A DNA stretch of 64,000 nucleotides from an uncultured Clostridia bacterium (GCA_934248055.1 CAKQKI010000001.1:1-64000); one strand, 5' to 3'. Counted from the first letter of the stretch, positions 42,657 to 52,365 are shown. Notes: generated by a model from the letters alone, not told the origin. Numbers and translations: made by a program.

Positions 42657-45434
42657 ATGGAAGAAAAGAAAGTAATTAAAGAAAGCAAAGAGAAAAACGA
42701 AAAGATTCAGAATATCATATCGCTTAACGCGCTTGTAAAAGAAGGCGCGCTTTCAAAGGAACTTTCCTCTATAAAATCGCTCGTTAAAAGCGTAGATAAA
42801 AAACTCGGCGAAAAGGCGAGATATTTCGACAAACTTAAAAAAGAAGCGGAAGAAGCGAAAATGAAAGAGACGGAAGAAGCAGGCGTCGCTTCCGAAAACG
42901 AAGCCGCAAAATCCGCAGACGAGAGCGTTTCTCCCGAAATCAAAGCAGCCGAAACTCAGGAAAGCGGCGCGATTCCGGTAAAAGAAGAGAAAAAATCCGA
43001 AAAATCGGACGGCAAGTCAAAAGCGGGCAAAAAAGAAAAGCCCGCGGCGGAAGAAAAAACAGTCGCGGCGGAAGAAAAGAAAGAAGAGACGGTTGCCGAC
43101 GATGAAATAAAAGCCGAAAATGCGGAAATCGCAGAAGCGAAAGAAGAAAATAAACCCGCCAAAGAGCCGACCAAGCAAAAAGCGGACGAAAACGCGGCGG
43201 CGGTATCCGAGCCGAAAGTCGAAAAAACGAGTAATCCAAATATAATGATCGTAAACGGCAAGCGCGTGTTCGTTCCTCCCGTAAAACGCGAATTCGTGCC
43301 TAAGGACAGCGGTCGTTATCAGAAACCCGCAAAACCGGGCGAAAGAAAGCCTTTCGATCCCAACGCGCCGCGCCGCGATTTTACCGCGGGCGCGAAAAAG
43401 CCTTTCGGCGCGCAGGCGGGAACGGGCGTCAAAAAGCAATTTGCGGGCGGAGCGTCTTTCACGCCGCCGCAGACTTTCGTTCCGAAGGACAATAACAAAC
43501 AAAAAAGAAAGACCGCCGAAAGAAATAATTACGACGATAAAAAAGCCGTAAGCAAAAAGTCGCTTATCAAAGGGCAGATGTCCATTGAAGATTTCGACGA
43601 CGATAAAAGCGGTTACAGAAAATTAAGAAAGGGTAAAGACAAACGTCAGGAAAGCGCGGCAAGCACCGTAAAAATCGAAAAGGCGGTAATCAATAAAGAG
43701 TTGATACCTGTTAAAGAACTTTCCGAACTTTTAGGCATAACCGCCGTTGAAATTACCAAACGCCTGTTCAAAGAAGGTATTTTAAAAACCATTAACGACT
43801 CGGTCGATTACGATACCGCAGGATTTATCGCCGCGGAACTCGGCATAGAACTCGAACTCAAACTCGATAAAACCGCGGAAGACGTTCTTTCCGAAGGCTT
43901 TAAAGACGAGGCGGAAGACGATTCCAAACTTGTTAAGCGTCCCCCCGTAGTTACGGTTATGGGACACGTTGACCACGGCAAAACTTCGCTTCTCGACAGG
44001 ATACGTAATTCAAACGTCACCGCGGGAGAAGCGGGCGGAATAACTCAGCACATAGGCGCATATACGGTGACGGTGAACGGTCAGTCGATAACCTTTCTCG
44101 ATACTCCCGGTCACGCGGCGTTCACGGCAATGCGTGCGCGCGGAGCGCAACTTACCGATATAGCGGTTATAGTAGTTGCCGCAGACGACGGCATAATGCC
44201 GCAGACGGTCGAAGCGATAAACCACGCCAAAGCCGCCGGCGTTACGATTATAGTAGCGGCGAATAAAATAGATAAGCAGACTGCGGATATAGAAAGGGTC
44301 AAGAAAGAACTTGCCGACCGCGAAGTACTCGTCGAAGAATGGGGCGGCGACGTTCCTTTTGTTCCCGTTTCCGCAAAAACGGGCGAAGGAATAAACGACC
44401 TTCTCGAAACGATTATAGTTACTTCAGAAATGAAAGAACTCAAAGCAAATCCCGACAGAATGGCAAAGGGCGTTATCGTAGAAGCCAAACTCGACAAGGG
44501 CAAAGGTCCCGTTGCCACGGTGCTTATCCAGAGCGGTACTTTAAAAGTCGGCGACTATCTCGTTGCAGGCACGATTACGGGTAAAGTAAGAGCGATGATA
44601 GACGATAAGGGCAGAAACGTGAAGTCGGCAGGACCGTCTACCCCCGTATCGGTTCTCGGTCTCGAAAGCGTTCCTAACGCGGGCGATCTTATTTACGCCG
44701 TAGAAGAAGCAAGGCTTTCCACTCTCGTTGCCAACGAAAGAAAGAATAAAGAACGCGAAGATATGATTCGCGAACAGCAGAAAGTTTCGCTTGACGATTT
44801 ATTCTCCAAAGTTTCGTCGGGTGATCTTAAAACGCTTAATATCATAGTAAAGGCGGACGTTCAGGGTTCGGTCGAAGCGGTTAAACAGTCGCTTTCCGAA
44901 CTTTCGGATGACGAAGTAAAAGTAAACGTACTGCACGCGGCGGTCGGCGCGATTTCGGAAACGGACGTGTCGCTTGCAGACTCGTCTAATTCGATAATAA
45001 TCGGCTTTAACGTAAGACCGGACAGCAAGGCTAAAACTCTTGCGGAACATTCGAAAGTCGATATTAAACTTTATCGCATTATCTACGAAGCGATAGACGA
45101 TATTAAAAAAGCGCTTAAAGGTATGCTTAAACCCAAGTTTACCGAAGTATATCTCGGTAAAGCCGAAGTCAGAGAAACGTTTAAAATTACGGGCGTAGGC
45201 ACGGTTGCGGGTTGTTACGTTACCGAAGGCAAAATCGTTCGCAGCGGCAAACTCCGCATTTACAGGAACGACGTTATGATTTGCGAAGGAAACGTTCTGC
45301 AACTCAAGAGATTCAAAGACGACGTCAAAGAAGTCCAGCAGGGTTACGAATGCGGTATTTCGATTGAAAAGTTCGACGATATAAAGATAGGCGACTTTAT
45401 AGAATGTTATACCGTAGAAGAACAGAAGGCTTGA
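42657..45434 (+). CDS. infB: Translation initiation factor IF-2
   Basis: A 925-residue GTPase that delivers initiator tRNA to the ribosome. A long N-terminal Lys/Glu/Ala-rich low-complexity arm (about 1-350) precedes the IF2-N domain (LIPVKELSELLGITAVEITKRLFKEGILKTIND). The G domain has GHVDHGKTS (about 436-444), DTPGHAAFT and NKID; domains II-IV follow to the end (CGISIEKFDDIKIGDFIECY). ATG 42657 is the first plausible start, though the nearest GGAGG is 14 bases away, which may mean modest initiation or coupling to the upstream gene. Confidence 0.97.
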   Translation: MEEKKVIKESKEKNEKIQNIISLNALVKEGALSKELSSIKSLVKSVDKKLGEKARYFDKLKKEAEEAKMKETEEAGVASENEAAKSADESVSPEIKAAETQESGAIPVKEEKKSEKSDGKSKAGKKEKPAAEEKTVAAEEKKEETVADDEIKAENAEIAEAKEENKPAKEPTKQKADENAAAVSEPKVEKTSNPNIMIVNGKRVFVPPVKREFVPKDSGRYQKPAKPGERKPFDPNAPRRDFTAGAKKPFGAQAGTGVKKQFAGGASFTPPQTFVPKDNNKQKRKTAERNNYDDKKAVSKKSLIKGQMSIEDFDDDKSGYRKLRKGKDKRQESAASTVKIEKAVINKELIPVKELSELLGITAVEITKRLFKEGILKTINDSVDYDTAGFIAAELGIELELKLDKTAEDVLSEGFKDEAEDDSKLVKRPPVVTVMGHVDHGKTSLLDRIRNSNVTAGEAGGITQHIGAYTVTVNGQSITFLDTPGHAAFTAMRARGAQLTDIAVIVVAADDGIMPQTVEAINHAKAAGVTIIVAANKIDKQTADIERVKKELADREVLVEEWGGDVPFVPVSAKTGEGINDLLETIIVTSEMKELKANPDRMAKGVIVEAKLDKGKGPVATVLIQSGTLKVGDYLVAGTITGKVRAMIDDKGRNVKSAGPSTPVSVLGLESVPNAGDLIYAVEEARLSTLVANERKNKEREDMIREQQKVSLDDLFSKVSSGDLKTLNIIVKADVQGSVEAVKQSLSELSDDEVKVNVLHAAVGAISETDVSLADSSNSIIIGFNVRPDSKAKTLAEHSKVDIKLYRIIYEAIDDIKKALKGMLKPKFTEVYLGKAEVRETFKITGVGTVAGCYVTEGKIVRSGKLRIYRNDVMICEGNVLQLKRFKDDVKEVQQGYECGISIEKFDDIKIGDFIECYTVEEQKA

Positions 45435-45435
45435 T

Positions 45436-45828
45436 ATGAAATCGAAACGCGGATTAAAACTCAACAGCGAATTTCGTAAACTTATTTACGACGCGATTAA
45501 AGTTCGTTTAAATATTCCCGAAGTTACCGAAATGTTTTCGGTAACCGAAGTGGATTGCGCTCCCGATCTTAAAACCGCAAAAGTCTATATCAGCGTGTAT
45601 TCCGCTGACGAAAACAAGAAAAAAGCGACTTTTAACGGAATAAAAAACGCAAGCGGCGATATTCGCAGGATAATAAGTTCCGAAATGCATATAAGAACGG
45701 TTCCCGAATTCAGATTTTTTGAAGACGGCGCGCTCGAATACGGAAACAAAATAGATAAAATAATATCAGGATTTACCTATCACACCGAGTCGGACGACGA
45801 CACGGACAAGGACGATGAAAACCGATAA
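45436..45828 (+). CDS. rbfA: 30S ribosome-binding factor A
   Basis: A 130-residue KH-like factor for 16S rRNA maturation and cold adaptation. The typical course is seen: FRKLIYDAIKVRLNIPEVTEMFSVTEVDCAPDLKTAKVYISVY with a C-terminal MHIRTVPEFRFFEDGALEYG. ATG 45436 starts one base after the infB stop. The acidic tail overlaps the next gene by 14 bp. Confidence 0.95.
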   Translation: MKSKRGLKLNSEFRKLIYDAIKVRLNIPEVTEMFSVTEVDCAPDLKTAKVYISVYSADENKKKATFNGIKNASGDIRRIISSEMHIRTVPEFRFFEDGALEYGNKIDKIISGFTYHTESDDDTDKDDENR

Positions 45829-46780
45829 TCTTAAAATTGTCGCTGAAGCGATCAAAAAAAACAAAAGCGTGTTGATATTCAGTCACAACAGACCCGACGG
45901 GGATACCGTGGGATCTGCCTGCGCGCTGAAACTTGCGCTTTTATCGCTCGGGATAAACGCAGAACTCGTTTGCGATTCCGATATTCCCGAAAAATTTTTG
46001 ATTTTAAACGGAGCGGGCGATTATAAAAAGCCGATTGACTATGCGGGTATGAAATTCGACGCGCATATTTCGGTTGACTGTTCGACCGAAAGTATGTTTT
46101 CGGGCGCGTATCTTTTGTATGCGTCATGCAAAAACACGATAAACGTCGATCATCACGTATCTGATACGTATTACGCCGCTCTTAACTACGTCGAAAAAAG
46201 GTCGGCGTGCTGCGAAATAGTTTACGAACTTATTTTGAATCTCGGCGTAAAAATCACAGTCGATATTGCCAACGCGCTTCTTTTCGGGATAATAACCGAC
46301 AGCGGTAATTTCGCTCATTCCGACGTTACTTATAAAACTTTGCTTATCGCTTCCGAACTCGTAAAAACGGGCGGCGATATTCATACGATAATCGAAAAGA
46401 GTTTTCGCGATCAGTCGCGCGAACGCGCCGCGCTTTTCGTGCGAGCCGTTTCGGGAATGCAATATTTCCTTGACGACAGGGTTGCGGTTATTCTTATCAC
46501 TAAAAAAGATATTGTCGAATGCAACGCGAAAGACAATATGACCGAAGGCATTATAGACTTTCCTATGACCGTAAGAACGGTTGAAGTTGCAATATCCCTT
46601 CTTGAAACGGGCAATCGTCAGTATAAAATCAGTTTAAGAAGCAGGGGAAAAGTAAACGTTAACGAAATCGCTTCGCTTTACGGCGGCGGCGGGCATATTC
46701 TTGCAAGCGGCGCAATGATGAGAGGGTATCCCGAAGATATTACGGATAAACTCGTGTATAACGTAAAGCAAAGACTATGA
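45815..46780 (+). CDS. nrnA: DHH-family nanoRNase/pAp phosphatase (NrnA-like)
   Basis: A 321-residue DHH-DHHA1 phosphoesterase. The metal-binding motifs SHNRPDGDTVGSACAL, the VDHHVSD box (the DHH motif) and GIITDSGNF are intact; the C-terminal DHHA1 domain has SLYGGGGHILASGAMM. Family members degrade short RNAs and pAp. It overlaps both neighbours (14 bp with rbfA, 4 bp with truB), as in other Firmicutes. Confidence 0.93.
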   Translation: MKTDNLKIVAEAIKKNKSVLIFSHNRPDGDTVGSACALKLALLSLGINAELVCDSDIPEKFLILNGAGDYKKPIDYAGMKFDAHISVDCSTESMFSGAYLLYASCKNTINVDHHVSDTYYAALNYVEKRSACCEIVYELILNLGVKITVDIANALLFGIITDSGNFAHSDVTYKTLLIASELVKTGGDIHTIIEKSFRDQSRERAALFVRAVSGMQYFLDDRVAVILITKKDIVECNAKDNMTEGIIDFPMTVRTVEVAISLLETGNRQYKISLRSRGKVNVNEIASLYGGGGHILASGAMMRGYPEDITDKLVYNVKQRL

Positions 46781-47640
46781 ACGGATTTATAAACCTTAAT
46801 AAGCCGAGCGGAACGTCGTCGGCTTTTGCTTTAAATTGTATAAAGCGCAAAATCAAAAACGTCAAAGTCGGGCATACGGGTACTCTCGATCCCATGGCGT
46901 CGGGAGTGCTTCCCGTGGCGATAGGCAAGTCGACGCGCCTGTTCGATTATATGCTTGACAAAAAGAAAGTTTATATCGCCGAATTTACTTTCGGATACGA
47001 AACCGATACTCTCGATAAACTCGGTAATACTTTGAAAACGGGCGGCAAAATACCGCCTGTAAGCGATATTGAAAAAGTAATTCCCGCGCTTGTGGGCAGC
47101 GTTATGCAGGTTCCGCCGTCATTCAGCGCAAAGAACGTAAGCGGCGTAAGAAGTTACGATCTTGCACGCAAAGGGATAGCGGTCGATTTGCCGCCGAAAA
47201 AAGTTGAAATATATTCGATAATTTTAAAAAATTCTCAGGAAAAGTCAGGCGTTTTTACGTTTGAAATAACTTGCGGCGGCGGTACTTACATTCGCTCGAT
47301 TGCGCGGGATATGGCAAAACTTTTAAACGCTTACTGCACGATGACCGCACTCGAAAGAGTAAAAAGCGGCGTGTTCGACATTAAAAATTCCGTTTCCGCA
47401 GAAGAAATTAAAAATGCGGAAACTCTCGGCGATTTTCTTATTCCGCCCGATAAGGTTATAGATTTAAACGAATATTTCATAAACGAAAAAGAAGAAGAAA
47501 ATCTGTATTTCGGAAGACCTTTTTTCGTTCCGCTGTCAGACGGGTTTTACGCAATCAAACGAGAAAGCACCCGCGAACTTCTTTGCGTCGGCGGCGTTAC
47601 GGATAAAAACCTTAAAATCAAAGTGAATTTAAAGGAGTGA
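46777..47640 (+). CDS. truB: tRNA pseudouridine(55) synthase
   Basis: A 287-residue enzyme that makes pseudouridine 55 in the T-loop of tRNAs. The catalytic Asp is in GHTGTLDPMASGVLPVAIG (about 31-50); KLGNTLKTGGK, YIRSIARDM and the C-terminal PUA-like part support it. It begins inside the last codon of nrnA (ATGA overlap) without a clear RBS, so it is translationally coupled. Confidence 0.95.
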   Translation: MNGFINLNKPSGTSSAFALNCIKRKIKNVKVGHTGTLDPMASGVLPVAIGKSTRLFDYMLDKKKVYIAEFTFGYETDTLDKLGNTLKTGGKIPPVSDIEKVIPALVGSVMQVPPSFSAKNVSGVRSYDLARKGIAVDLPPKKVEIYSIILKNSQEKSGVFTFEITCGGGTYIRSIARDMAKLLNAYCTMTALERVKSGVFDIKNSVSAEEIKNAETLGDFLIPPDKVIDLNEYFINEKEEENLYFGRPFFVPLSDGFYAIKRESTRELLCVGGVTDKNLKIKVNLKE

Positions 47641-47646
47641 CGCTGA

Positions 47647-48540
47647 ATGAAAGTTCTGAGTTACAAAAGTAAAATAGGCGATAAAATCGTATTGTGTTTA
47701 GGATATTTCGACGCAATTCACAAAGGTCATTCTCATCTTATTAAAAGTGCGAAAAGTTACGCGGAAAGTAATGGTTTTTCACTTGCAACGCTTGTTTTTA
47801 CGGGCGGGAAAAACGGTCGTAAAGACGTATTTACTCTCCCCGAAAGGCTGAGCAGAATATCCCGTCTCGGCGCGGACTACGCAATTCTTAAAAAACTCGG
47901 CGTTTTTTTCAGAATGACTTCTCCCGAACGTTTCTTAAACGATTTATTCAGAAAATACGATATAGCGGCGATATTTACGGGCAGCGACTTTACTTACGGC
48001 AAACACGCCGCTGGTAACGCGAAAACTTTATGCGACGAATGTGAAAAACGCGGGGTTTATTACAGCGCCGAGCCGCTTTTAACTTATAACGGTAAAAAAA
48101 TTTCTTCCTGCGCGGTCAGATCTGCCCTTGCGGAAGGCGATACGGAAAAAGCGCAATTTTTGCTCGGGTCGCCGTACTTTATGTCGGGCAAAGTGGTTAA
48201 AGGCAGAAAAATAGGCAGAACCATCGGTTTTCCTACCGCGAATTTCTATCTCCCGCGCGATAAATTTCCGCTTAAAGAAGGCGTTTATCAGACTCTTTCT
48301 TCGCCCGTAAGAAAGGTATATAACTCGATAACTAACGTCGGCACGCAGCCGACGGTAAAAGGGAAAAGGGTAGTAATCGAAACTTATATCGACGGATTTT
48401 CGGGCGATTTATACGGCAAACTTCTGCCCGTGTTTTTTGTAAAACGCCTGCGTGACGTTGAAAAATTCAACGATATAAACGAACTTAAAAACCAACTTGA
48501 AAGCGATATTAAAACCGTAAGGGAGAACAGCAAAATATGA
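47647..48540 (+). CDS. ribF: Bifunctional riboflavin kinase/FAD synthetase
   Basis: A 297-residue enzyme that phosphorylates riboflavin to FMN and adenylylates FMN to FAD. The N-terminal nucleotidyltransferase domain has LGYFDAIHKGHSHLI (GYFD and HKGH motifs), FTGSDFTYGK and SSCAVRSAL; the C-terminal kinase domain has KVVKGRKIGRTIGFPTANF and VIETYIDGFSGDLYGK. RBS AAGGAG lies ten bases before ATG 47647. It overlaps the next gene by 4 bp. Confidence 0.95.
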   Translation: MKVLSYKSKIGDKIVLCLGYFDAIHKGHSHLIKSAKSYAESNGFSLATLVFTGGKNGRKDVFTLPERLSRISRLGADYAILKKLGVFFRMTSPERFLNDLFRKYDIAAIFTGSDFTYGKHAAGNAKTLCDECEKRGVYYSAEPLLTYNGKKISSCAVRSALAEGDTEKAQFLLGSPYFMSGKVVKGRKIGRTIGFPTANFYLPRDKFPLKEGVYQTLSSPVRKVYNSITNVGTQPTVKGKRVVIETYIDGFSGDLYGKLLPVFFVKRLRDVEKFNDINELKNQLESDIKTVRENSKI

Positions 48541-49385
48541 TTAAATTCGGACCGAGCGGAAACAGCGCGGCTTACGCTGCGGCAGGGTTTTCGGATTCTA
48601 TGCACTCCGCCGAATGGACTGAACGCATGGGGCTTGACTGTTTCGAATATTCGTTCGGCAGGGGTGTTAACCTTTCGCCCGCCAGAGCGGAAATTATAGG
48701 CGAAACGTTTGCCGCGCGGAATATCGAACTCAGCGTTCACGCGCCGTATTTTATAAATTTTGCGACTCTTGAAGAAGAAAAAGCCGAAAACTCGTTCGGT
48801 TACGTGCTTTCGTCTTTGAAAGCGGCGTCGATCATGAACGCTAAAAGAGTCGTTTTTCACCCTGCCGCGCAGGGTAAACTTTCCCGCGCGCAAGCGGTTG
48901 ATTTAACGTTGAAGCGCCTTGAAATTTTAGCGGATAAAATAGCGGACGCAGGTTATGACGATATGATTATCTGCCCCGAAACGATGGGAAAATCCGCGCA
49001 GATAGGAACGACCGAAGAAGTTTCCGCTTTCTGCCGCATCGCGCCGTTTTTCTTTCCGTGCGTCGACTTCGGTCACGTCAACGCGAGAGAAGGCGGCTCA
49101 TTGAAAACTCCCGCCGATTTTGAAAACGTGCTTAACACCGTCGAAAAAATCGCGGGGCGCGAAAAACTCGATAATATGCACGTGCATTTTTCAAAAATAA
49201 TGTACGGCGATAAAGGCGAAATAAAGCATCTCACTTTTGAAGACGATAAGTACGGCCCAGAATTTTTACCGCTTTCGGTCGCGCTCCGCGCGAAAAACGT
49301 TATGCCGTACGTTATATGCGAGTCGGCAGGCACGCAGGATGCAGACGCCGCCGCGATGAAAAAAATTTATTTTGAAAACGCCTGA
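48537..49385 (+). CDS. nfo: Probable deoxyribonuclease IV (AP endonuclease, Nfo type)
   Basis: A 282-residue TIM-barrel enzyme that would cut DNA at abasic sites using three metals. The metal ligands expected for endonuclease IV are in place: His in SVHAPYFIN, His in VVFHPAA, Glu in CPETMGK, Asp and His in CVDFGHVNA, His in VHFSK and KHLTF, and Glu in ICESAGT. It overlaps ribF by 4 bp and is the last gene of the ribosome-maturation operon, ended by a strong terminator. A sugar-isomerase-like relative is the alternative, but the residue pattern favours Nfo. Confidence 0.88.
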   Translation: MIKFGPSGNSAAYAAAGFSDSMHSAEWTERMGLDCFEYSFGRGVNLSPARAEIIGETFAARNIELSVHAPYFINFATLEEEKAENSFGYVLSSLKAASIMNAKRVVFHPAAQGKLSRAQAVDLTLKRLEILADKIADAGYDDMIICPETMGKSAQIGTTEEVSAFCRIAPFFFPCVDFGHVNAREGGSLKTPADFENVLNTVEKIAGREKLDNMHVHFSKIMYGDKGEIKHLTFEDDKYGPEFLPLSVALRAKNVMPYVICESAGTQDADAAAMKKIYFENA

Positions 49386-49402
49386 GTTTTAAGCCGTTTT
49401 AA

Positions 49403-49422
49403 AGCCGCCCCGCGGCTTTTTT
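49403..49422 (+). terminator. terminator of the rimP-nfo operon
   Basis: A perfect AGCCGC/GCGGCT stem with a three-base loop followed by TTTTTT, 18 bases after the nfo stop. Confidence 0.85.
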
Positions 49423-49431
49423 AAATCCGTT

Positions 49432-49458
49432 AAAAAAAACCGAAAGCGTTCGCTTTCG
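49432..49458 (-). terminator. terminator of the XRE regulator gene
   Basis: A perfect 8-bp stem CGAAAGCG/CGCTTTCG (49441-49458) followed on the minus strand by a long T-run (A-run 49432-49438). It may also act weakly on the plus strand. Confidence 0.75.
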
Positions 49459-49477
49459 ATTTTAGTTATATTCGTTT

Positions 49478-50089
49478 TTATTTTTGCTTGTTCCGCTTTT
49501 TGATAAGATATCTGTAACCGTACCATAAAATCGCCATTATTTCTACGGGTATGCCCACGTAATAGAAAAATATAATACCGTCCTGCACGCCTTTAAGAAT
49601 AAGATGCACGCTTAAAAGGGTAGTCCAGATAATTCCCGTTATCGATAAAAACTGAATGAGCGGCATTTTGTAAACGCAGGCGAAAACGAGAACCACTATG
49701 CAGGTTACGGGTATGGCAACGATAAACGAAAGCCACGCTCTTTCAGGGTTTACGAGCGCGATTTTTAAAATAACGAAAGCGAGTAACGCCACTATCCACA
49801 CGATTGTTGCCGACAGGGCGGGAACGAAAAACGCTTTCAATCTTGACAGCGGCGCTTTGACTTTTGCGCGCGGAGATAAAAGGTCGTTTACCGTAACGCC
49901 ATAAATATCGGCTATTTGTTTCATAACGAAACAGTCGGGCAGACATTCTCCGCTTTCCCACTTTGAAACGGCTTTATCCGAGTAATTAAGTTTTTCCGCA
50001 AGCGACGCCTGAGTGAATTTATTGAATTTGCGGTATTTAACGAGATTTTCCGCAACCGCTTTATTGAATTCTTCCTGACTTAATTGCAT
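49478..50089 (-). CDS. XRE-type HTH regulator with C-terminal membrane domain
   Basis: A 203-residue protein. Residues about 15-70 form a lambda-repressor-type HTH (LVKYRKFNKFTQASLAEKLNYSDKAVSKWESGECLPD). About four hydrophobic helices follow (FFVPALSATIVWIVALLAFVIL and onward), ending in a basic tail. It is thus a membrane-tethered regulator that could respond to envelope or membrane signals; target genes unknown. The -10 box ends seven bases before the ATG at 50089 and there is no RBS, so the mRNA is probably leaderless. Confidence 0.88.
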   Translation of the reverse strand: MQLSQEEFNKAVAENLVKYRKFNKFTQASLAEKLNYSDKAVSKWESGECLPDCFVMKQIADIYGVTVNDLLSPRAKVKAPLSRLKAFFVPALSATIVWIVALLAFVILKIALVNPERAWLSFIVAIPVTCIVVLVFACVYKMPLIQFLSITGIIWTTLLSVHLILKGVQDGIIFFYYVGIPVEIMAILWYGYRYLIKKRNKQK

Positions 50090-50095
50090 AAATTC

Positions 50096-50123
50096 ATTAT
50101 ACCCGATTTTTAATAAAAATCAA
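50096..50123 (-). promoter_or_regulatory. promoter abutting the XRE regulator start (leaderless mRNA likely)
   Basis: On the minus strand TTGATT (50118-50123), 16-bp spacer, TATAAT (50096-50101). The first base of the ATG is position 50089, seven bases beyond the -10 box. Confidence 0.75.
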
Positions 50124-50173
50124 GCGTTTTAACACGGTTCTTAAGAAAATTCAGTTAAATATCGGTAATTTCT

Positions 50174-50202
50174 TTGACTTTTTTTTGCTTATGGAGTAAG
50201 AT
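50174..50202 (+). promoter_or_regulatory. promoter of the DUF1934-like gene
   Basis: TTGACT (50174-50179), 17-bp spacer, TAAGAT (50197-50202), about 30 bases before the ATG at 50233. Confidence 0.65.
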
Positions 50203-50232
50203 ATACGTAGATAAAACTTACTTTCGGAATAT

Positions 50233-50610
50233 ATGCGCGATTTAAAAATTTCATTTGTAACCGAAACGGACGGCGAGCGCGAAACCGTCAGCGCCGTCGG
50301 CGCGTACGCCGTAAAAAGCGACGGCGCCTTTTTAAAGTTTTCCGTTTGCGGCGTCAATTATCTCGTTAAGGCAACGAAAAACGAAACGCGGGTAAAGGCT
50401 TCGGGCGACGTGGATTACGCGCTTGTTTTTATGCCCGATAAAAAAACTTTTACAACGATTTGCGCTTCGGGGCTTTCAATGCGCGGCGAAGTCGAAACGA
50501 CGGATTATTCCGTCGGATTTGCCGAGAATTTTTTAAATATCAACATAGGTTATCGGTTAACCGTCGAAGGCGAAAAGAGTTTTCGCCGAATTCATTTAAA
50601 ATTACCGTAA
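50233..50610 (+). CDS. Small beta-barrel protein, DUF1934-like
   Basis: A 125-residue protein whose course of short beta-strands (MRDLKISFVTETDGERE, YLVKATKNETRVKASGD, and the closing IGYRLTVEGEKSF) recalls the DUF1934/YwiB calycin-like family; this is a resemblance, not a certain assignment. No known function. It lacks a strong RBS (only CGGA). The 200-bp gap to rho holds a weak hairpin near 50627-50642 but no gene I can support. Confidence 0.6.
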   Translation: MRDLKISFVTETDGERETVSAVGAYAVKSDGAFLKFSVCGVNYLVKATKNETRVKASGDVDYALVFMPDKKTFTTICASGLSMRGEVETTDYSVGFAENFLNINIGYRLTVEGEKSFRRIHLKLP

Positions 50611-50810
50611 TTATTCAAAAAACCGCGACCTTCGGTCGGAATCCGTTTGAAAGACGGAGAGAATTTTCGTTTGCCTGAAATTTTATTTGCGGGCGCGAAC
50701 GAGCGCGGCTGAAAATAAAGTTTATAAAACGAAAAAAAAGAATATAAATAAATAAAAACCCCGTCGGTTACGAAAAACGGCGTAATCATTCGGGAAAAAG
50801 GAGCAGAGTT

Positions 50811-52307
50811 ATGGCGTATTCCAAAGAATATCTCGAAATGAGCATGGGCGTTGAAGATTTGCGTAAAATAGTACGCGAACTCGGCGATACTCCCGGGCTG
50901 AAATCCAAAAGCGCGCTCATCGACAATATTTTAAAAATTCAAAGCGGCGAAATCAAGCCCATTCACAGCGGAAAGGGCAGAAAACCGCGTCAGTTCGACA
51001 GAAGTCGTCAAAACGCTCAGGCGGACGGCGAAGCCGTACTTTCGGGCGAAACTTCTTACGACACCGTTTATAAAAAAGATTATTCGGGCGACGGCGAAAA
51101 TTTTCCCTCGCTTAAGTGTGACGACGATACCGAAGCCGCGCGCAAAACGATAGATCTGCAACCCGCGCCGCCAACCGAAAACGTTAAAGGAATACTCGAA
51201 TTTCACGTTGACGGTTACGCTTTCATGCGCGGCGAAAATTACGAAGCGGATCCGTCTTCCGACGTTTACGTTTCAAAAAACACTATAAGAAGCAACAGGC
51301 TCCGCCGCGGCGATTACGTTGAAGGCGTTGCCGAAAGAACGCGCGATAATTCGTCGCCCTGTTTAAAAACGATTACGAATTTAAACGGCAAAAAGTTCAA
51401 TCCTTATCTTTTAAGACCGTTTTTCGACGATCTTATCCCGTGTTATCCCGACGAGAGAATCACTCTCGAAAGGAAAGACGACGAGAGCGATTTGTCTATA
51501 AGGGCAATAGATTTACTGTGTCCGATAGGAAAAGGTCAGCGCGGTCTTATAGTCGCTCCGCCGAAAGCGGGCAAGACCACTCTTCTTAAAAAAATAGCAA
51601 AGTCGATAGAAATAAATCATCCCGACGTAAAAATGATCGTGCTTTTAATCGACGAAAGACCCGAAGAAGTTACCGATTTAAAACGTTCCGTTAAAGGCGA
51701 AGTTATTTACTCCACGTTTGACGAAACGCCCGATCATCATATCCGCGCGGCAGAACTCGTTCTTAACAGAAGTAAAAGGCTCGTTGAAAGCGGAGAAGAC
51801 GTTGTTATTCTTCTCGACTCGATAACGAAACTTACAAGGGCGTATAACGCGGTCGTTCCGTCGAGCGGAAAAACGCTGTCGGGCGGCATAGATCCCATCG
51901 CGCTTCAAGCACCGAAAAAATTCTTCGGTGCGGCGCGTAATATCGAAAAGGGCGGAAGTTTAACCATATTGTCAACCGCGCTCATCGAAACGGGGTCTAA
52001 AATGGACGACGTTATTTACGAAGAATTCAAAGGCACGGGAAATATGGAAATCATTCTTTCAAGAACTCTTTCCGAGCGCCGTATTTTTCCCGCGATCGAC
52101 CTTTACCGCTCAGGCACGAGAAAGGACGAATTATTGCTTTCCGAACAGGAATTCGAATGCGCCTACGCCGTACGCAGGTATCTCGACAGAGACGATAACG
52201 CGTCGCAGAACCTTCTCGATATGTTAAAACGTACCGAAAATAACGAAGAATTCGTAAAGAAAGCGCCCGTATGGTGCAAAATGATGACCGATAACCCTAA
52301 AAATTAA
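50811..52307 (+). CDS. rho: Transcription termination factor Rho
   Basis: A 498-residue hexameric RNA helicase/ATPase. The N-terminal Rho_N segment (SMGVEDLRKIVREL, about 10-50), a charged linker, the RNA-binding cold-shock-like domain (KGILEFHVDGYAFMRGENY), the Walker A loop PPKAGKTT (about residue 250), Walker B VVILLDSITKLTRAYN, and Q/R-loop regions (SSGKTLSGGIDP) are intact. The third residue of the usual PPRAGKT loop is Lys instead of Arg, a conservative change. AAGGAG lies ahead of ATG 50811. Confidence 0.97.
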   Translation: MAYSKEYLEMSMGVEDLRKIVRELGDTPGLKSKSALIDNILKIQSGEIKPIHSGKGRKPRQFDRSRQNAQADGEAVLSGETSYDTVYKKDYSGDGENFPSLKCDDDTEAARKTIDLQPAPPTENVKGILEFHVDGYAFMRGENYEADPSSDVYVSKNTIRSNRLRRGDYVEGVAERTRDNSSPCLKTITNLNGKKFNPYLLRPFFDDLIPCYPDERITLERKDDESDLSIRAIDLLCPIGKGQRGLIVAPPKAGKTTLLKKIAKSIEINHPDVKMIVLLIDERPEEVTDLKRSVKGEVIYSTFDETPDHHIRAAELVLNRSKRLVESGEDVVILLDSITKLTRAYNAVVPSSGKTLSGGIDPIALQAPKKFFGAARNIEKGGSLTILSTALIETGSKMDDVIYEEFKGTGNMEIILSRTLSERRIFPAIDLYRSGTRKDELLLSEQEFECAYAVRRYLDRDDNASQNLLDMLKRTENNEEFVKKAPVWCKMMTDNPKN

Positions 52308-52365
52308 AATCTTATCACGATAAAATTTTTAAAGATTAAGGCAAAGCGGCGTAAAAAATATATTC

